DNA of 64,000 nucleotides. Source: an uncultured Alphaproteobacteria bacterium (lineage in GTDB: Bacteria; Pseudomonadota; Alphaproteobacteria; UBA8366; GCA-2717185). Positions 39,350 through 48,151 of this stretch are shown one piece after another. The stretch is from assembly GCA_943788635.1 (NCBI GenBank), contig CALSRA010000005.1, positions 1 through 64,000 of the forward strand. The letters run 5' to 3'. Under the pieces are notes generated by a model, which worked only from the letters and a program-made list of their open reading frames with translations, ran no database searches and was not told where the DNA came from. Both the position numbers and the translations under genes were made by a program. Position 1 is the stretch's first letter, and each line of letters begins with the position of its first letter.

Positions 39350-40348
39350 TCAATCCAACGCATCGACCAGCCGACCGGCACCCTGCCGGAAGGCATCGAC
39401 ACAGGGCAATCCCAGCTCGCTTTCCACTGCGCGTAATACCGTGTCCGCTTCGTCCGCCGAAAGTGCCGAGGTATTCATTGAAACACCAATGCAGCGAATA
39501 TTCGGATTGGTCAGTCGCCCGGCGGCGATATTGGCGTCAATGACCGCCTGTAATCCGGGCATCGGAATTTGTGGCGTACCGCGCATATGCGGCCGTGTCG
39601 GTTCATGACACAGCACGATCGCGTCCGGCTGCGAACCATGCAGCAGCCCCAGCGTTACGCCGGCATAGGACGCATGAAACAGCGATCCCTGCCCTTCCAC
39701 CAGATCCCAATGGTCCGCGTCGTTATCCGGGGACAGCCATTCAGCCGACCCGGAAATGAAATCCGCCACAACGGCATCAACCGATACGCCCGACCCGGCG
39801 ATGAAGATGCCGGTCTGACCGGTTGCCCGGAAATCCGCGTTCATGCCACGCGCCTTCATTTCCTTTTCGATCGCAAGCGACGTGAACATCTTGCCGACGG
39901 ACACATCCGTTCCCACCGTCAAAAGCCGTTTTCCGGTCCGCTTGTTCCCCTTCCCGACGCTAAAATCCCGTGCGGGATGGCGGGCATCAAACAGGCTGCG
40001 GCCCAGCTTCGCCGCCTTTTCCCCAAAGCCCGGCAGGTCCGTCAGCCGCATGTGCAGTCCGCTGGCCACATCCATGCCCAGGTCGAGCGCCTGTTCAAGC
40101 GTTGCGATCCAGTTTTCCGGCAGGAACCCGCCCTGGTTGGCCACGCCGACGATCAGGGTCTTCGCACCCGCTGCCACGCCTTCCTCCAGCGTCATGTCCT
40201 GCAAACCGATATCGGCCTGGCAGCCCGGCAGCCGCAGCTGCCCGACGCACCATTCAGGACGCCATTTGGCAACACCATTCGCTGTCTTCGCGGCGAGTTG
40301 ATCCGGCGCGTCGCCGAGGAACATAAGATAGGGATTGGCGATACTCAC
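39350..40348 (-). CDS. dgcN: N-acetyltransferase DgcN (DUF1611 family)
   Basis: A 332-residue DUF1611 protein. The N-terminal Rossmann-like domain includes GAKTLIVGVANQGGFLP. The C-terminal P-loop-like domain starts LTVGTDVSVGKMFTSLAIEKEM (about 153-174), with GQTGIFIAGSGVSVDAVVADF and VEGQGSLFHASYAGVT after it. Work on marine bacteria assigned this family, when paired with DgcA, to N-acetylation of D-glutamate. It leads a two-gene unit with dgcA. The third published member, the regulator DgcR, is not beside it. Confidence 0.82.
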   Translation of the reverse strand: MSIANPYLMFLGDAPDQLAAKTANGVAKWRPEWCVGQLRLPGCQADIGLQDMTLEEGVAAGAKTLIVGVANQGGFLPENWIATLEQALDLGMDVASGLHMRLTDLPGFGEKAAKLGRSLFDARHPARDFSVGKGNKRTGKRLLTVGTDVSVGKMFTSLAIEKEMKARGMNADFRATGQTGIFIAGSGVSVDAVVADFISGSAEWLSPDNDADHWDLVEGQGSLFHASYAGVTLGLLHGSQPDAIVLCHEPTRPHMRGTPQIPMPGLQAVIDANIAAGRLTNPNIRCIGVSMNTSALSADEADTVLRAVESELGLPCVDAFRQGAGRLVDALD

Positions 40349-40391
40349 AATTCAATACTCCAGCCAGTTTCTTTACGGGTATGCCCCACTG

Positions 40392-41648
40392 TCATGCTAA
40401 CGCTTCCGGCACATCCAGCGAGAAAATTTCCTGCTCCCGGTCGATGCCCCGCAAGCTATGTCGCCCGAGCGAGACCAGCCGCCCGGTGCATTGCGTCGCG
40501 ACGCCCGCGAAGCTCTCCGATATCAGCAGATGGCGACCCAGCGAATCGCTGAGGCTTTCGATCCGGCTTGCCTCATTCACTGCCGGACCGATGACCGTGA
40601 AATCCAGCCGGTCCATCGCACCGACATTGCCGTACAGAACATCGCCCTGATGCAGGGCGATATCCAGTTCCGTCACCGGCTTCCCAGCGCTCGTCCGCTC
40701 ATGATTCAGCGCCGCGGTCCGTTGCAAGGCTTCAACGGCGGAATCGAGCGCGACCCGGCAAATCGAATCGTGTCCCGTCTCGCTGAGGTCAAATGTCGCC
40801 AGCAAGCCGTCCCCCATGTATTTCAGCACTTCGCCACCCCGGTCAACGACCGGCCGCACCATGCACTCCAGGTATTCATCCAGCAACGGCACCAGTTCAT
40901 CGCGCGGCAGCCGATCCGTCAGCGCCGTGAACCCGCGCAGATCCGCGAAAAATATCACCGCGTGGATGACATCAACGACGCCGCGCCGGATTTCACCCCG
41001 CAAGATCCGCCGACCGGCGGCGCGCCCGATATAGGTATCCGCAACGTTGCGGGTTATTTCCAGGCTGAGGATCGTCTTTACCGTCAGCGCCAGACGGGCC
41101 AGCAACCGATCCATGATGTTGATTTCGGCCGCGCTAAATCCCCCGGGCCGCATTGTTGCCCAGGAGATCAGCAGCCCCGTCCGCCCATCAATGATGCCTT
41201 CGTCACCAAACGGCAGAATCCGGGCAACATAATCCGTCGCTCCCGCATCCCGCAGCGTTGCCAACAAGGGAAAATCAACCCTGGCATCCGCACCATCCAG
41301 ATGCCGGCGGAGCACAAAATTATCGGTCTGCAACATGTGATAAAACGGACTTTGCGCCCATTCCTGGGTCGGCAGTTCCGTATAGGCGATGGCATTGCGC
41401 ACCACGCCTTCCTCATTGTGCCACTGGAATGATAGTGCTTCAAAGCTGGGGTGCAGGGTTCGCATGGAAACATGGCAACGCCACAGCGGAATGCCCAGGT
41501 CGCGCAACCCCTCGCAGAAGCCCTTGACCAGATCCTCCAAAGCAGCGCCGCGCAAGCCCTGCTGCACCAGCCAGTCGCTCAGCGCCTGGACGCGCGGCCC
41601 TTCCGGCGGTGCAGCCGACATGGCAACGTTGGATTTGATTTCCGGCAT
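40392..41648 (-). CDS. class III adenylate/guanylate cyclase
   Basis: A 418-residue cytosolic protein. The N-terminal 200 residues are a sensory domain common in alphaproteobacterial cyclases (VKGFCEGLRDLGIPLWRCHVSMRTLHPSFEALSF). The catalytic domain (about 225-400) has FFADLRGFTALTDRL with a metal Asp, GGEVLKYMGDGLLATF with the second, and LDFTVIGPAVNEASRIESL. The end RGIDREQEIFSLD is typical. It makes cAMP if the purine-specifying residues are of the Lys/Asp type, which I cannot prove. It ends 44 bases upstream of dgcN on the same strand. Confidence 0.9.
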   Translation of the reverse strand: MPEIKSNVAMSAAPPEGPRVQALSDWLVQQGLRGAALEDLVKGFCEGLRDLGIPLWRCHVSMRTLHPSFEALSFQWHNEEGVVRNAIAYTELPTQEWAQSPFYHMLQTDNFVLRRHLDGADARVDFPLLATLRDAGATDYVARILPFGDEGIIDGRTGLLISWATMRPGGFSAAEINIMDRLLARLALTVKTILSLEITRNVADTYIGRAAGRRILRGEIRRGVVDVIHAVIFFADLRGFTALTDRLPRDELVPLLDEYLECMVRPVVDRGGEVLKYMGDGLLATFDLSETGHDSICRVALDSAVEALQRTAALNHERTSAGKPVTELDIALHQGDVLYGNVGAMDRLDFTVIGPAVNEASRIESLSDSLGRHLLISESFAGVATQCTGRLVSLGRHSLRGIDREQEIFSLDVPEALA

Positions 41649-41653
41649 AGCGC

Positions 41654-42607
41654 CTATTCCGCGGCCAGCGCGCCGCCCTGTTTGGTATACCAGCTATAGG
41701 TTTCCTCGAGGCCTTCCCGCAGACCGACCCGGGCCTTCCAGCCCAGCGCATTCAGCCGTCCGACATCCAGCCATTTGCGCGGCGTGCCGTCCGGCTTGGA
41801 AGTATCGAACGCCAGCTTGCCCTTGAACCCAACCACATCACAAACCGTTTCAACCAGTTCGCGGATTGTCACATCCTCACCAACCCCGACATTCAGCGCG
41901 ATGGAATCTTCATAATGGCGCATACAGAAAACCGATGCCTCTGCCAGATCGTCGACATGCAGAAATTCGCGCTTCGGCGTTCCCGTCCCCCAGACGGGCA
42001 TTTCCGCGTCGCCCCGGACCCTGGCTTCATGTGCCTTTCGGACAAGCGCCGGGATGACATGGCTGGTTTCCAGGTCGAAATTATCACCCGGCCCGTAAAT
42101 ATTGGTCGGCATCAGCGAAATCGCGTTGAAGTCGTATTGCTTGCGATACGCCGCGCACATTTTCAGCCCCGCAATCTTGGCAATTGCGTAGGATTCGTTC
42201 GTCGGCTCCAGTTCGCCGGTCAGCAGGTATTCTTCCCGGATCGGCTGCGGCGCATGTTTGGGATAGATACAGGACGAGCCGAGGAACAACAGCTTGGTCA
42301 CGCCACTTTTCCACGCCGCGTCGATCAGATTGGTCTGTATCGCGAGATTGTCATAGATGAACTGCGCCGGCTGGATATTATTGGCGTGGATGCCGCCCAC
42401 CTTTGCCGCCGCGATAAAAACGAATTCAGGTTTTTCATCGGCGAAGAACCGATCAACCGCCGCACGGTCCCGCAGGTCCAGTTCCGCGCTTGTGCGTGTA
42501 ATCAGGTTCGCACATCCATCCCGAACCAGTGCCCTGGCGATGGCGGAACCAACCAGCCCGCGATGGCCGGCAACGAAGATACGTGATTGAGGGCCAAATT
42601 CGGTCAT
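41654..42607 (-). CDS. fcl: GDP-L-fucose synthase
   Basis: NADPH-dependent 3,5-epimerase-reductase that turns GDP-4-keto-6-deoxymannose into GDP-L-fucose for surface polysaccharides. It has 317 residues. GHRGLVGSAIARAL is the cofactor loop, FLGSSCIYPKHAPQPI the catalytic Ser/Cys region, and ESYAIAKIAGLKMC the Tyr/Lys motif. The end region TPRKWLDVGRLNALGWK is diagnostic. The usual partner gmd is not in the window, and the gene stands 5 bases upstream of a cyclase with no other sugar genes nearby. Confidence 0.95.
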   Translation of the reverse strand: MTEFGPQSRIFVAGHRGLVGSAIARALVRDGCANLITRTSAELDLRDRAAVDRFFADEKPEFVFIAAAKVGGIHANNIQPAQFIYDNLAIQTNLIDAAWKSGVTKLLFLGSSCIYPKHAPQPIREEYLLTGELEPTNESYAIAKIAGLKMCAAYRKQYDFNAISLMPTNIYGPGDNFDLETSHVIPALVRKAHEARVRGDAEMPVWGTGTPKREFLHVDDLAEASVFCMRHYEDSIALNVGVGEDVTIRELVETVCDVVGFKGKLAFDTSKPDGTPRKWLDVGRLNALGWKARVGLREGLEETYSWYTKQGGALAAE

Positions 42608-42697
42608 CGTCGCGACATCCCTTCAACAAAGGTAGCGGCTGCGAGCCCTGCCCGCAGCCGGTGTCAACGATACCCGAATTCAGTCGGAATCGATACG

Positions 42698-42883
42698 TCA
42701 GATGACGATATCAAGCGCCCGGCTGGGATCCGTGGCCGGCGAGGAAAGCGACTGGCCATCCTGCACCGCCTGCGTCACCAGACTGACGACGGCCGCTTCG
42801 GACTGCGCCGCCACTTTCAGCGCCTGCAATCCTGCCTGATATCCGCCCTGCAACTGTGCACTGAGTGCTATTTCCGCTGCCAT
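42698..42883 (-). CDS. small helical protein of unknown function
   Basis: 61 residues, MAAEIALSAQLQGGYQAG then LQALKVAAQSEAAVVSLVTQAVQ. It is predicted as two amphipathic helices. The amino-acid pattern (small residues, Gln-rich, VV.LVTQAVQDGQ) resembles the putative motility/YjfB-like small proteins found near flagellar genes, but none is nearby and the match is weak. It is isolated: about 90 bases from fcl and from the cyclophilin gene on either side. Confidence 0.5.
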   Translation of the reverse strand: MAAEIALSAQLQGGYQAGLQALKVAAQSEAAVVSLVTQAVQDGQSLSSPATDPSRALDIVI

Positions 42884-42973
42884 GATATTCCGGCCCTATC
42901 TGTGATTCGTATCGAACACTTTATCGGGTGATCGTTATCCAAAGGTTAACACCGGTTCAGCCGAGAACCGGTA

Positions 42974-43516
42974 TCAGTCCACATCCTCCGCGACACGGAA
43001 GCTGACAATCTTGTCGGGTTCGTCCACCGCACCGGTACGGGGATGGCCCTTCTTGATATTGTCGACCAGTTCCATGCCTTCGACGACACGGCCCCATACG
43101 GTGTACTGGCCGTCAAGCCAGGCCGAATCAGCAAGGACGATGAAGAACTGGCTGTCGGCGCTGTTCGGGTCCGATGAGCGTGCCATCGACAAGACGCCGC
43201 GCACATGCGGTTCAGCGCTGAATTCGGCCGCCATTTTCTGGCCGGAACCGCTGGTGCCTGTGCCGGTCGGATCACCGGTCTGCGCCATGAATCCGTCGAT
43301 GACGCGGTGAAAGACGATGCCGTCATAAAATTCCTGACGTACCAATTCCTTGATGCGGGCAACATGGTTCGGCGCCAGGTCGGGCAGGGTTTCGATGACA
43401 ACGCGGCCATCTTTCAGTTCGAGATAAAGCATGTTCTCCTTGTCCTGCGCCCCGGCGGCTCCCGCCAGCGACACAATTCCCAATACAGTAACAATTGATA
43501 ATAACAGTCTTTTCAA
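42974..43516 (-). CDS. periplasmic peptidyl-prolyl cis-trans isomerase (cyclophilin)
   Basis: 180 residues from a TTG at 43516, chosen because it gives a clean signal peptide (MKRLLLSIVTVLGIVSLAGAAGAQ) and follows GGAAAGG. Cyclophilin motifs: YDGIVFHRVIDGFMAQTGDPTGTGTSG with the catalytic Arg, MARSSDPNSADSQFFI, and TVWGRVVEGMELVDNI. It catalyses proline isomerisation during folding of exported proteins. It lies 42 bases beyond the aldolase-dehydrogenase gene on the same strand. Confidence 0.93.
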   Translation of the reverse strand: MKRLLLSIVTVLGIVSLAGAAGAQDKENMLYLELKDGRVVIETLPDLAPNHVARIKELVRQEFYDGIVFHRVIDGFMAQTGDPTGTGTSGSGQKMAAEFSAEPHVRGVLSMARSSDPNSADSQFFIVLADSAWLDGQYTVWGRVVEGMELVDNIKKGHPRTGAVDEPDKIVSFRVAEDVD

Positions 43517-43558
43517 CTTACAGCCCTTTCCTTCATTTGGCACGCCTTGCGGCACGTT

Positions 43559-45607
43559 TTAACGTAATGCTGCGGCAATATTTCCACCATCGACCGTGAC
43601 AATGGCCGCTGTCGTCCGTTCCGCCTTGGCCAGAAAGACAAATGCGTCGGCAACATCCGCCGCGCGGACTTCCCGGTGCAACAGGTTGCCCCCCATGTAA
43701 TCCACCTCGCTGAGGCCGCGTGCCGCCGACCGGGCGGCGATCATCGTATCGTCAAGCAGGCCACTGCGGATGCGGTCGGCATTAACGGCATTGGCGCGAA
43801 TATCATCGGCGCCGTAATCGATGGCGTATTGCCGCATCAGCGACAGCGCCGCCGATTTCGGCAGGCCATAGGGACCGAAATCAGGCCCCGGATTGACGGC
43901 CTGCTTGGACGCATTGAACAGCAACGCACCGCCGGTGCCTTGCGCTTTCATGACCCGCACTGCCGACCGGGCGATATTCTGGTGACCATAGAAATTCAGC
44001 TCGAAGGACTGACGCAGCACATCGTCGTCGACCTCGCCGATTTTCCCAGACCAGGCAGCCCCCGCATTGGACACGACGATATCGACACCGCCATAGCGTT
44101 CGCAGACCGCATCGAACGCCGCGTCAACCGAAGCCGGGTCCGTCACATCGCAGGCAAGCGCCAGCCCGCCGATGCCATCCACCGCCTGCGTCGCCGCCGC
44201 GATATCAAGGTCCAGCGCGACAACCGAGGCCCCCTCCCGCGCGAAAGCCTGAACGATGGCGGACCCGATGCCGCCGCCCGCGCCGGTCACCGCAACGACG
44301 CGCCGGGCCAGCGGCTTTTCGGCGCCCTTGCCCAGTTTTGCCTGTTCCAGGGACCAGTATTCGATATCGAACATGTCGTCTTCAGGGACGCATTCATACA
44401 CGCCGATCGCTTCCGCATCGGTGATCGTCTGCACGGTGTTTTCCGCGATGTCGGCGGCGATGGATGCGGCTTTCGGGTCAGCACCGACCCCGAACAGGCC
44501 CAGCCCCGGCACCAGGATCACGCGCGGAAACGGATCGAGCATGGTCTTTGGCGATTTCTGACGGGGGTTATGGCGCTCGAAATAGGCGCGGTAGTCGGCA
44601 ATATAGGTCTCCAGCGCAATCTCGGCGGATTCGCGGAATGCCGCCAGCCCGTCCTGCTCCGGCGCCGGCAGCAGCAGCGGGTAATTCTTCGTGCGGATAT
44701 TGTGATCGGGCGTGACCACGCCGGTCTGGCTGTAGCGGGCGACATCGGCGCCATTGACGTAGTTCAGGATTTCCGGCCCGGTGCGATGGTCAAGCACCAT
44801 GCGGCGCCAGCCATCGGCGCCCAGGTCGTCCGCAACCAGCCCCCGCAGCACCGGCGCCACCTCGGACAGTTTAGCGATTTGTTCGGGCATTCGGGCGGCG
44901 ACGAAAACCTGCTTGCGGCCCTTCTGCAGGCGGGTTTCAGCGAGCGTCACCGCATCAATCATCCGCTCATAGGCTTCCTGTGCCGTCTCGCCAAAAGTAA
45001 AAATCCCGTGCTTGTGCAGGATCAGTCCTTCGACATCCGGTGACGCCGCCTGGAATTCAGCCGCACTTTTCGCGAGGTCGAAACCCGGCATGATATAGGG
45101 CACATAACCCATGCGGTCGCCATATACCTGCAGGCAGATATCGTCGCCATCGGGCTGGTCGGTCAGGCTGAGCACGGCTGTGGAATGGGTATGGTCGATG
45201 AACTTATGCGGCAGGAAGGCGTGCAGCAATGTTTCCACCGACGGGTTCGGCGACGCGGAATCCAGCAAATTGCCGCGCTGGAAATTCACCATATCCTCGT
45301 CGGTCAATGCGTCCAGCGCCTGCAACCGGCGCAAGGGTTCAAGGCGCACCGCCGGCAGGCCCGCCGGTTCGATATCGCCCATATCCCAGCCGCTGCCCTT
45401 GACCCGCAACACCGGCACGTCATCGCCCAGCAGGTCCTGTGCGGTGGTCTTGACCGACGTATTGCCGCCGCCATGCAGCACCAGCCGCGGATCGCCACCC
45501 AGCAGGCGGGTGGTATAGACCCGCAATGCCGTATCCCGGTTTTCACCCTGTTGGGCATAACGTTCGACGAAGCGTTCAGCTTCGCTATCGGACCACAGAC
45601 TTTCCAT
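43559..45607 (-). CDS. bifunctional class II aldolase / short-chain dehydrogenase
   Basis: A 682-residue fusion. Residues 1-420 are a RhaD-like class II aldolase with GGGNTSVKT near 46-54, zinc His residues H139 and H141 in FIDHTHSTAV, and KHGIFTFGETAQEAYERMID. Residues 435-682 are an SDR with VTGAGGGIGSAIV, SNAGAAWSG and the Tyr/Lys pair in YGLPKSAAL. Such proteins cleave a ketose-1-phosphate (rhamnulose-1-P in characterised cases) to DHAP and an aldehyde, and the SDR then converts the aldehyde. No rhamnose genes are present. Instead mtnA lies 10 bases upstream, suggesting 5-deoxyribulose-1-P or methylthioribulose-1-P as substrate. Confidence 0.88.
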   Translation of the reverse strand: MESLWSDSEAERFVERYAQQGENRDTALRVYTTRLLGGDPRLVLHGGGNTSVKTTAQDLLGDDVPVLRVKGSGWDMGDIEPAGLPAVRLEPLRRLQALDALTDEDMVNFQRGNLLDSASPNPSVETLLHAFLPHKFIDHTHSTAVLSLTDQPDGDDICLQVYGDRMGYVPYIMPGFDLAKSAAEFQAASPDVEGLILHKHGIFTFGETAQEAYERMIDAVTLAETRLQKGRKQVFVAARMPEQIAKLSEVAPVLRGLVADDLGADGWRRMVLDHRTGPEILNYVNGADVARYSQTGVVTPDHNIRTKNYPLLLPAPEQDGLAAFRESAEIALETYIADYRAYFERHNPRQKSPKTMLDPFPRVILVPGLGLFGVGADPKAASIAADIAENTVQTITDAEAIGVYECVPEDDMFDIEYWSLEQAKLGKGAEKPLARRVVAVTGAGGGIGSAIVQAFAREGASVVALDLDIAAATQAVDGIGGLALACDVTDPASVDAAFDAVCERYGGVDIVVSNAGAAWSGKIGEVDDDVLRQSFELNFYGHQNIARSAVRVMKAQGTGGALLFNASKQAVNPGPDFGPYGLPKSAALSLMRQYAIDYGADDIRANAVNADRIRSGLLDDTMIAARSAARGLSEVDYMGGNLLHREVRAADVADAFVFLAKAERTTAAIVTVDGGNIAAALR

Positions 45608-45617
45608 CGTTTCGTTC

Positions 45618-46709
45618 TTACTCCTGTTCGGGAAACAGTGCGCGCAGCCCTTCATGGCTGGCGTCGGCGATGCCGCGTTCGGTCACAAGCCCGCTGACAA
45701 GCCGCGCCGGGGTGACGTCAAAGGCATAATTGGCCACCGGGCTGCCATCCGGTGTGATCGTCACGGTTTCGATCCGCCCGTCCGCCGTTCGCCCGGTCAT
45801 TTCCGACACCTCCGCACCGTCACGCTGTTCGATCGGAATTTGCGCGACACCGTCGTCGAGTGTCCAGTCAATCGTCGGTGAGGGCAGGCAGACATAGAAC
45901 GGCACATCGTTGTCATGCGCCGCCAGCGCCTTCAGATAGGTCCCGATCTTGTTGCAGACATCGCCGGTCGCGGTGGTGCGGTCGGTACCGGTAAAGCACA
46001 GATCGACCATGCCGTGCTGCATCAGGTGCCCGCCGGTATTGTCGGCGATGACCGTGTGCGGCACGCCGTGATGCCCCAGCTCCCACGCGGTCAGGCTGGC
46101 GCCCTGGTTCCGTGGCCGGGTTTCATCTACCCAGACATGCACCGGAATACCGGCTTCATGCGCCAGGTAAATGGGCGCGGTCGCGGTGCCCCAGTCAACC
46201 GTGGCCAACCAGCCGGCGTTACAGTGGGTCAGGATGTTGACGGTGGCACCGTTGTTGCGATCCTGCGCCGCCCTGATCAGGTCCAGCCCATGACCACCGA
46301 TGCCGCGATTTATCGCGACGTCCTCATCACAGATTTCGGCCGCCCGCGCATAGGCCGCATCCGCCCGCGCATCCGGCGCCAGCGGCGCCAGCAGGCGCTG
46401 CATATCGTCCAGCGCCCAGCGCAGGTTGACCGCGGTTGGCCGCGTCGCCATCAACAGGTCATACGCGCCCTGCAATCCACCATCCGACGGGCCGGCCCGC
46501 ATGGCCAACGCCATGCCGTATCCGGCCGCTGCACCGATCAGCGGTGCGCCGCGGACCTGCATGCTGCGGATCGCATGCGCCGCCGCTTCGACCGTTTCCA
46601 GGCGCAGGATCACAAAGTCATGCGGCAGGCGCGTCTGGTCGATAATTTCCACGTCCCGGCCATCCGGCGCGAGCCAGATCGTGCGGTGGGCCACCCCATC
46701 CACAAGCAT
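45618..46709 (-). CDS. mtnA: S-methyl-5-thioribose-1-phosphate isomerase
   Basis: Isomerises methylthioribose-1-P (and 5-deoxyribose-1-P) to the ribulose-1-P. It has 363 residues. [17 protein letters not shown] is near 53-69, the catalytic Cys C163 in [12 protein letters not shown], the catalytic Asp D243 in [21 protein letters not shown], and [20 protein letters not shown] near the end. It is the first gene of a two-gene unit with the aldolase-SDR fusion. The rest of the methionine salvage set (mtnB, C, D, K) is absent locally. Confidence 0.95.
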   Translation of the reverse strand: MLVDGVAHRTIWLAPDGRDVEIIDQTRLPHDFVILRLETVEAAAHAIRSMQVRGAPLIGAAAGYGMALAMRAGPSDGGLQGAYDLLMATRPTAVNLRWALDDMQRLLAPLAPDARADAAYARAAEICDEDVAINRGIGGHGLDLIRAAQDRNNGATVNILTHCNAGWLATVDWGTATAPIYLAHEAGIPVHVWVDETRPRNQGASLTAWELGHHGVPHTVIADNTGGHLMQHGMVDLCFTGTDRTTATGDVCNKIGTYLKALAAHDNDVPFYVCLPSPTIDWTLDDGVAQIPIEQRDGAEVSEMTGRTADGRIETVTITPDGSPVANYAFDVTPARLVSGLVTERGIADASHEGLRALFPEQE

Positions 46710-47062
46710 CAGTAAACAACTCCCATTGTTACGGTTTCGGTCATTCCGAATACGGTTTTGACCGGTTCCAAACAGAAAATAGTCGATTCAATCAGATTAA
46801 TACGTTGATTCCATTCAATACACAGGGGAAATCGCCGCAAAATGTCTACATTTGTCTACATTTTCACACCCGGCCCGGCCCATGGCATCCCCCCAAACCA
46901 ATATAGGATGTAAGTCCTTTTTGCGCCGATTCAAGAAAAAACCGAAACCTTCAACCATGAGACAGATCAACGATAATATCCGACAATCCGGCGTATTAAC
47001 GACTCTCATACGCTTTTTTCAAGAAACACGATTGAACCGGAACGATATCAGCAGGGAATACC
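46710..47062. other. intergenic region between divergent mtnA and coiled-coil gene
   Basis: 353 bases without a supported gene. It is AT-rich, with CAACTCCCATTG near the mtnA end and GATTCAATCAGATTAATACG near 46775. It contains two perfect tandem copies of TGTCTACATT at 46843-46852 and 46853-46862. It should carry promoters for both flanking genes. An 89-codon plus-strand frame at 46852 overlaps the next gene and lacks coding character. Confidence 0.55.
46843..46862. repeat. tandem 10-base repeat in the mtnA upstream region
   Basis: TGTCTACATT occurs twice in immediate succession. The 10-base period places both copies on one DNA face. It lies 134 bases upstream of the mtnA start codon. This makes a regulator binding site possible but unproven. 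Confidence 0.45.
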
Positions 47063-47359
47063 ATGCCAACCAAGGACAGCTATCAGCAACGGGTGAATGC
47101 CCGGATCGAGGCAATCCATGAAGCCATGGAACACCACGAGCGCCACCTGGAATCCACCGAATCGACATCCGAGGATGAAAACGAAGCCGCCCTGCAACGG
47201 GTCAAGGCGAAGCGCAGCCGTCTCGACGAGCTCCTCAAAGAACTGGAGGAAGCGGGCGAGAATGCGTGGAAACATCTTTGCGAGCATATCGACGAAGCCG
47301 TCGACGAGATCAGCGAAGCCGCCGAGCATGCCCGCAAGCGGATGGAAGGCAAGAAATAG
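47063..47359 (+). CDS. small charged coiled-coil protein
   Basis: 98 residues, almost entirely helical, very rich in Glu, Lys, Arg and His. AMEHHERHLESTESTSEDENEAALQRVKAKRSRLDELLKELEEAG gives a heptad-like pattern and EHIDEAVDEISEAAEHARKRMEGKK a second amphipathic helix. CAGGGA precedes the ATG. No domain is recognised. It could be a cytosolic stabiliser or a small DNA/RNA-associated protein; this is guesswork. It is followed 88 bases later by the EthD-like gene on the same strand. Confidence 0.6.
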   Translation: MPTKDSYQQRVNARIEAIHEAMEHHERHLESTESTSEDENEAALQRVKAKRSRLDELLKELEEAGENAWKHLCEHIDEAVDEISEAAEHARKRMEGKK

Positions 47360-47447
47360 CCGTCCGTCACGGTCAAACGACCAGACCATGACGGCACCGC
47401 CGCACTGACGCATACTGTCCCGCAGGACAACATCATGGGGGGCGGTA

Positions 47448-48068
47448 ATGGCTATCGATATGGAATCGCGTCTTGGCATGCGGATCGGCACCTTCGTACC
47501 GGCGGAAAGCGCGCTGGCGTTTCGTTATCCGGCCACGTCAGGCGGCGTCGATCCCACTGTGCAGGCCTATATCGGCGGGGTGACCGACCGGAACAGCCGC
47601 GCACCGTCTGACGATCATCCCAAACGCGGCGTCGTGCTGGTCGAGGCGCCCTATGCGGATTTCACCGTGCTTCCGGCAGACCTGTGGTCCGCCTGCCCCG
47701 CGCCGCCGGCGCATGAATGGGTCCTGGAACAGATCCGCCCGGGCGGAACGCCCTCGCCAGATGCGGCGGGCGGATTATGCATTTCGGCGATGGAAGTCGA
47801 CCCTGCCATCGAGGAAGAATTTAACGAGTGGTACAATGAAGAGCACATGCCGCTGATGGACGCGGTACCCGGCATGCTAGCGGCGCGCCGTTTCCGTGCG
47901 GTCAGCGGGCTGCCGCGCTATGTCGCGGTGTACCATCTGGAAACGCCTGAGGTGTACAAGCAACCCAGCTGGTTTGAGGCCAACCAGACACCCTGGATCC
48001 GACGTATCCACCGCCACCGACTGCGCACCTTGCACATGATTCTGGAACGGGTGTCGCTGCCGGAATAG
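47448..48068 (+). CDS. dimeric alpha-beta-barrel (EthD/DUF4286-like) protein
   Basis: 206 residues. The C-terminal half has the signature of EthD-like ferredoxin-fold barrels: EEFNEWYNEEHMPLMDAVPGMLAARRFRAVSGLPRYVAVYHL. A similar but weaker repeat may occupy the N-terminal half, so it may be a pseudo-dimer. The ATG follows GGGGGCGGTA. Neighbouring enolase-superfamily and hydrolase genes suggest catabolism of a small organic acid, but the substrate is unknown. A 7-base hairpin lies just after its stop. Confidence 0.7.
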   Translation: MAIDMESRLGMRIGTFVPAESALAFRYPATSGGVDPTVQAYIGGVTDRNSRAPSDDHPKRGVVLVEAPYADFTVLPADLWSACPAPPAHEWVLEQIRPGGTPSPDAAGGLCISAMEVDPAIEEEFNEWYNEEHMPLMDAVPGMLAARRFRAVSGLPRYVAVYHLETPEVYKQPSWFEANQTPWIRRIHRHRLRTLHMILERVSLPE

Positions 48069-48080
48069 AGCACATCCCGA

Positions 48081-48098
48081 GCAGACGGAATCGTCTGC
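48081..48098 (+). terminator. short hairpin after the EthD-like gene, no T-tract
   Basis: GCAGACG, loop GAAT, CGTCTGC: a 7-base perfect stem 12 bases after the stop at 48068. Downstream there is no T-run, so this is at best a weak terminator or an RNA-stability element. Confidence 0.4.
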
Positions 48099-48115
48099 GA
48101 CGACGTATTTGCCGG

Positions 48116-48149
48116 AAAAAATAATAAGGGAGAGCGAATCCGCTCTCCC
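48116..48149 (-). terminator. rho-independent terminator of the enolase-superfamily gene
   Basis: On the minus strand GGGAGAGCG, a 4-base loop and CGCTCTCCC form a perfect 9-base stem (48128-48149), followed by TTATTATTTTTT (48116-48127). The stem starts two bases after the stop codon region of the gene ending at 48152. It is the clearest intrinsic terminator in the window. Confidence 0.85.
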
Positions 48150-48151
48150 GC

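Noticed and set aside
43676..45043. 455-codon plus-strand open frame opposite the aldolase-dehydrogenase
   Set aside because: Codon-position shadow of a confirmed gene on the other strand; the protein is low in structure and rich in Arg, His and Gln.
46852..47121. 89-codon plus-strand frame overlapping the coiled-coil gene
   Set aside because: It overlaps a better-supported gene in another frame and lacks a ribosome site.
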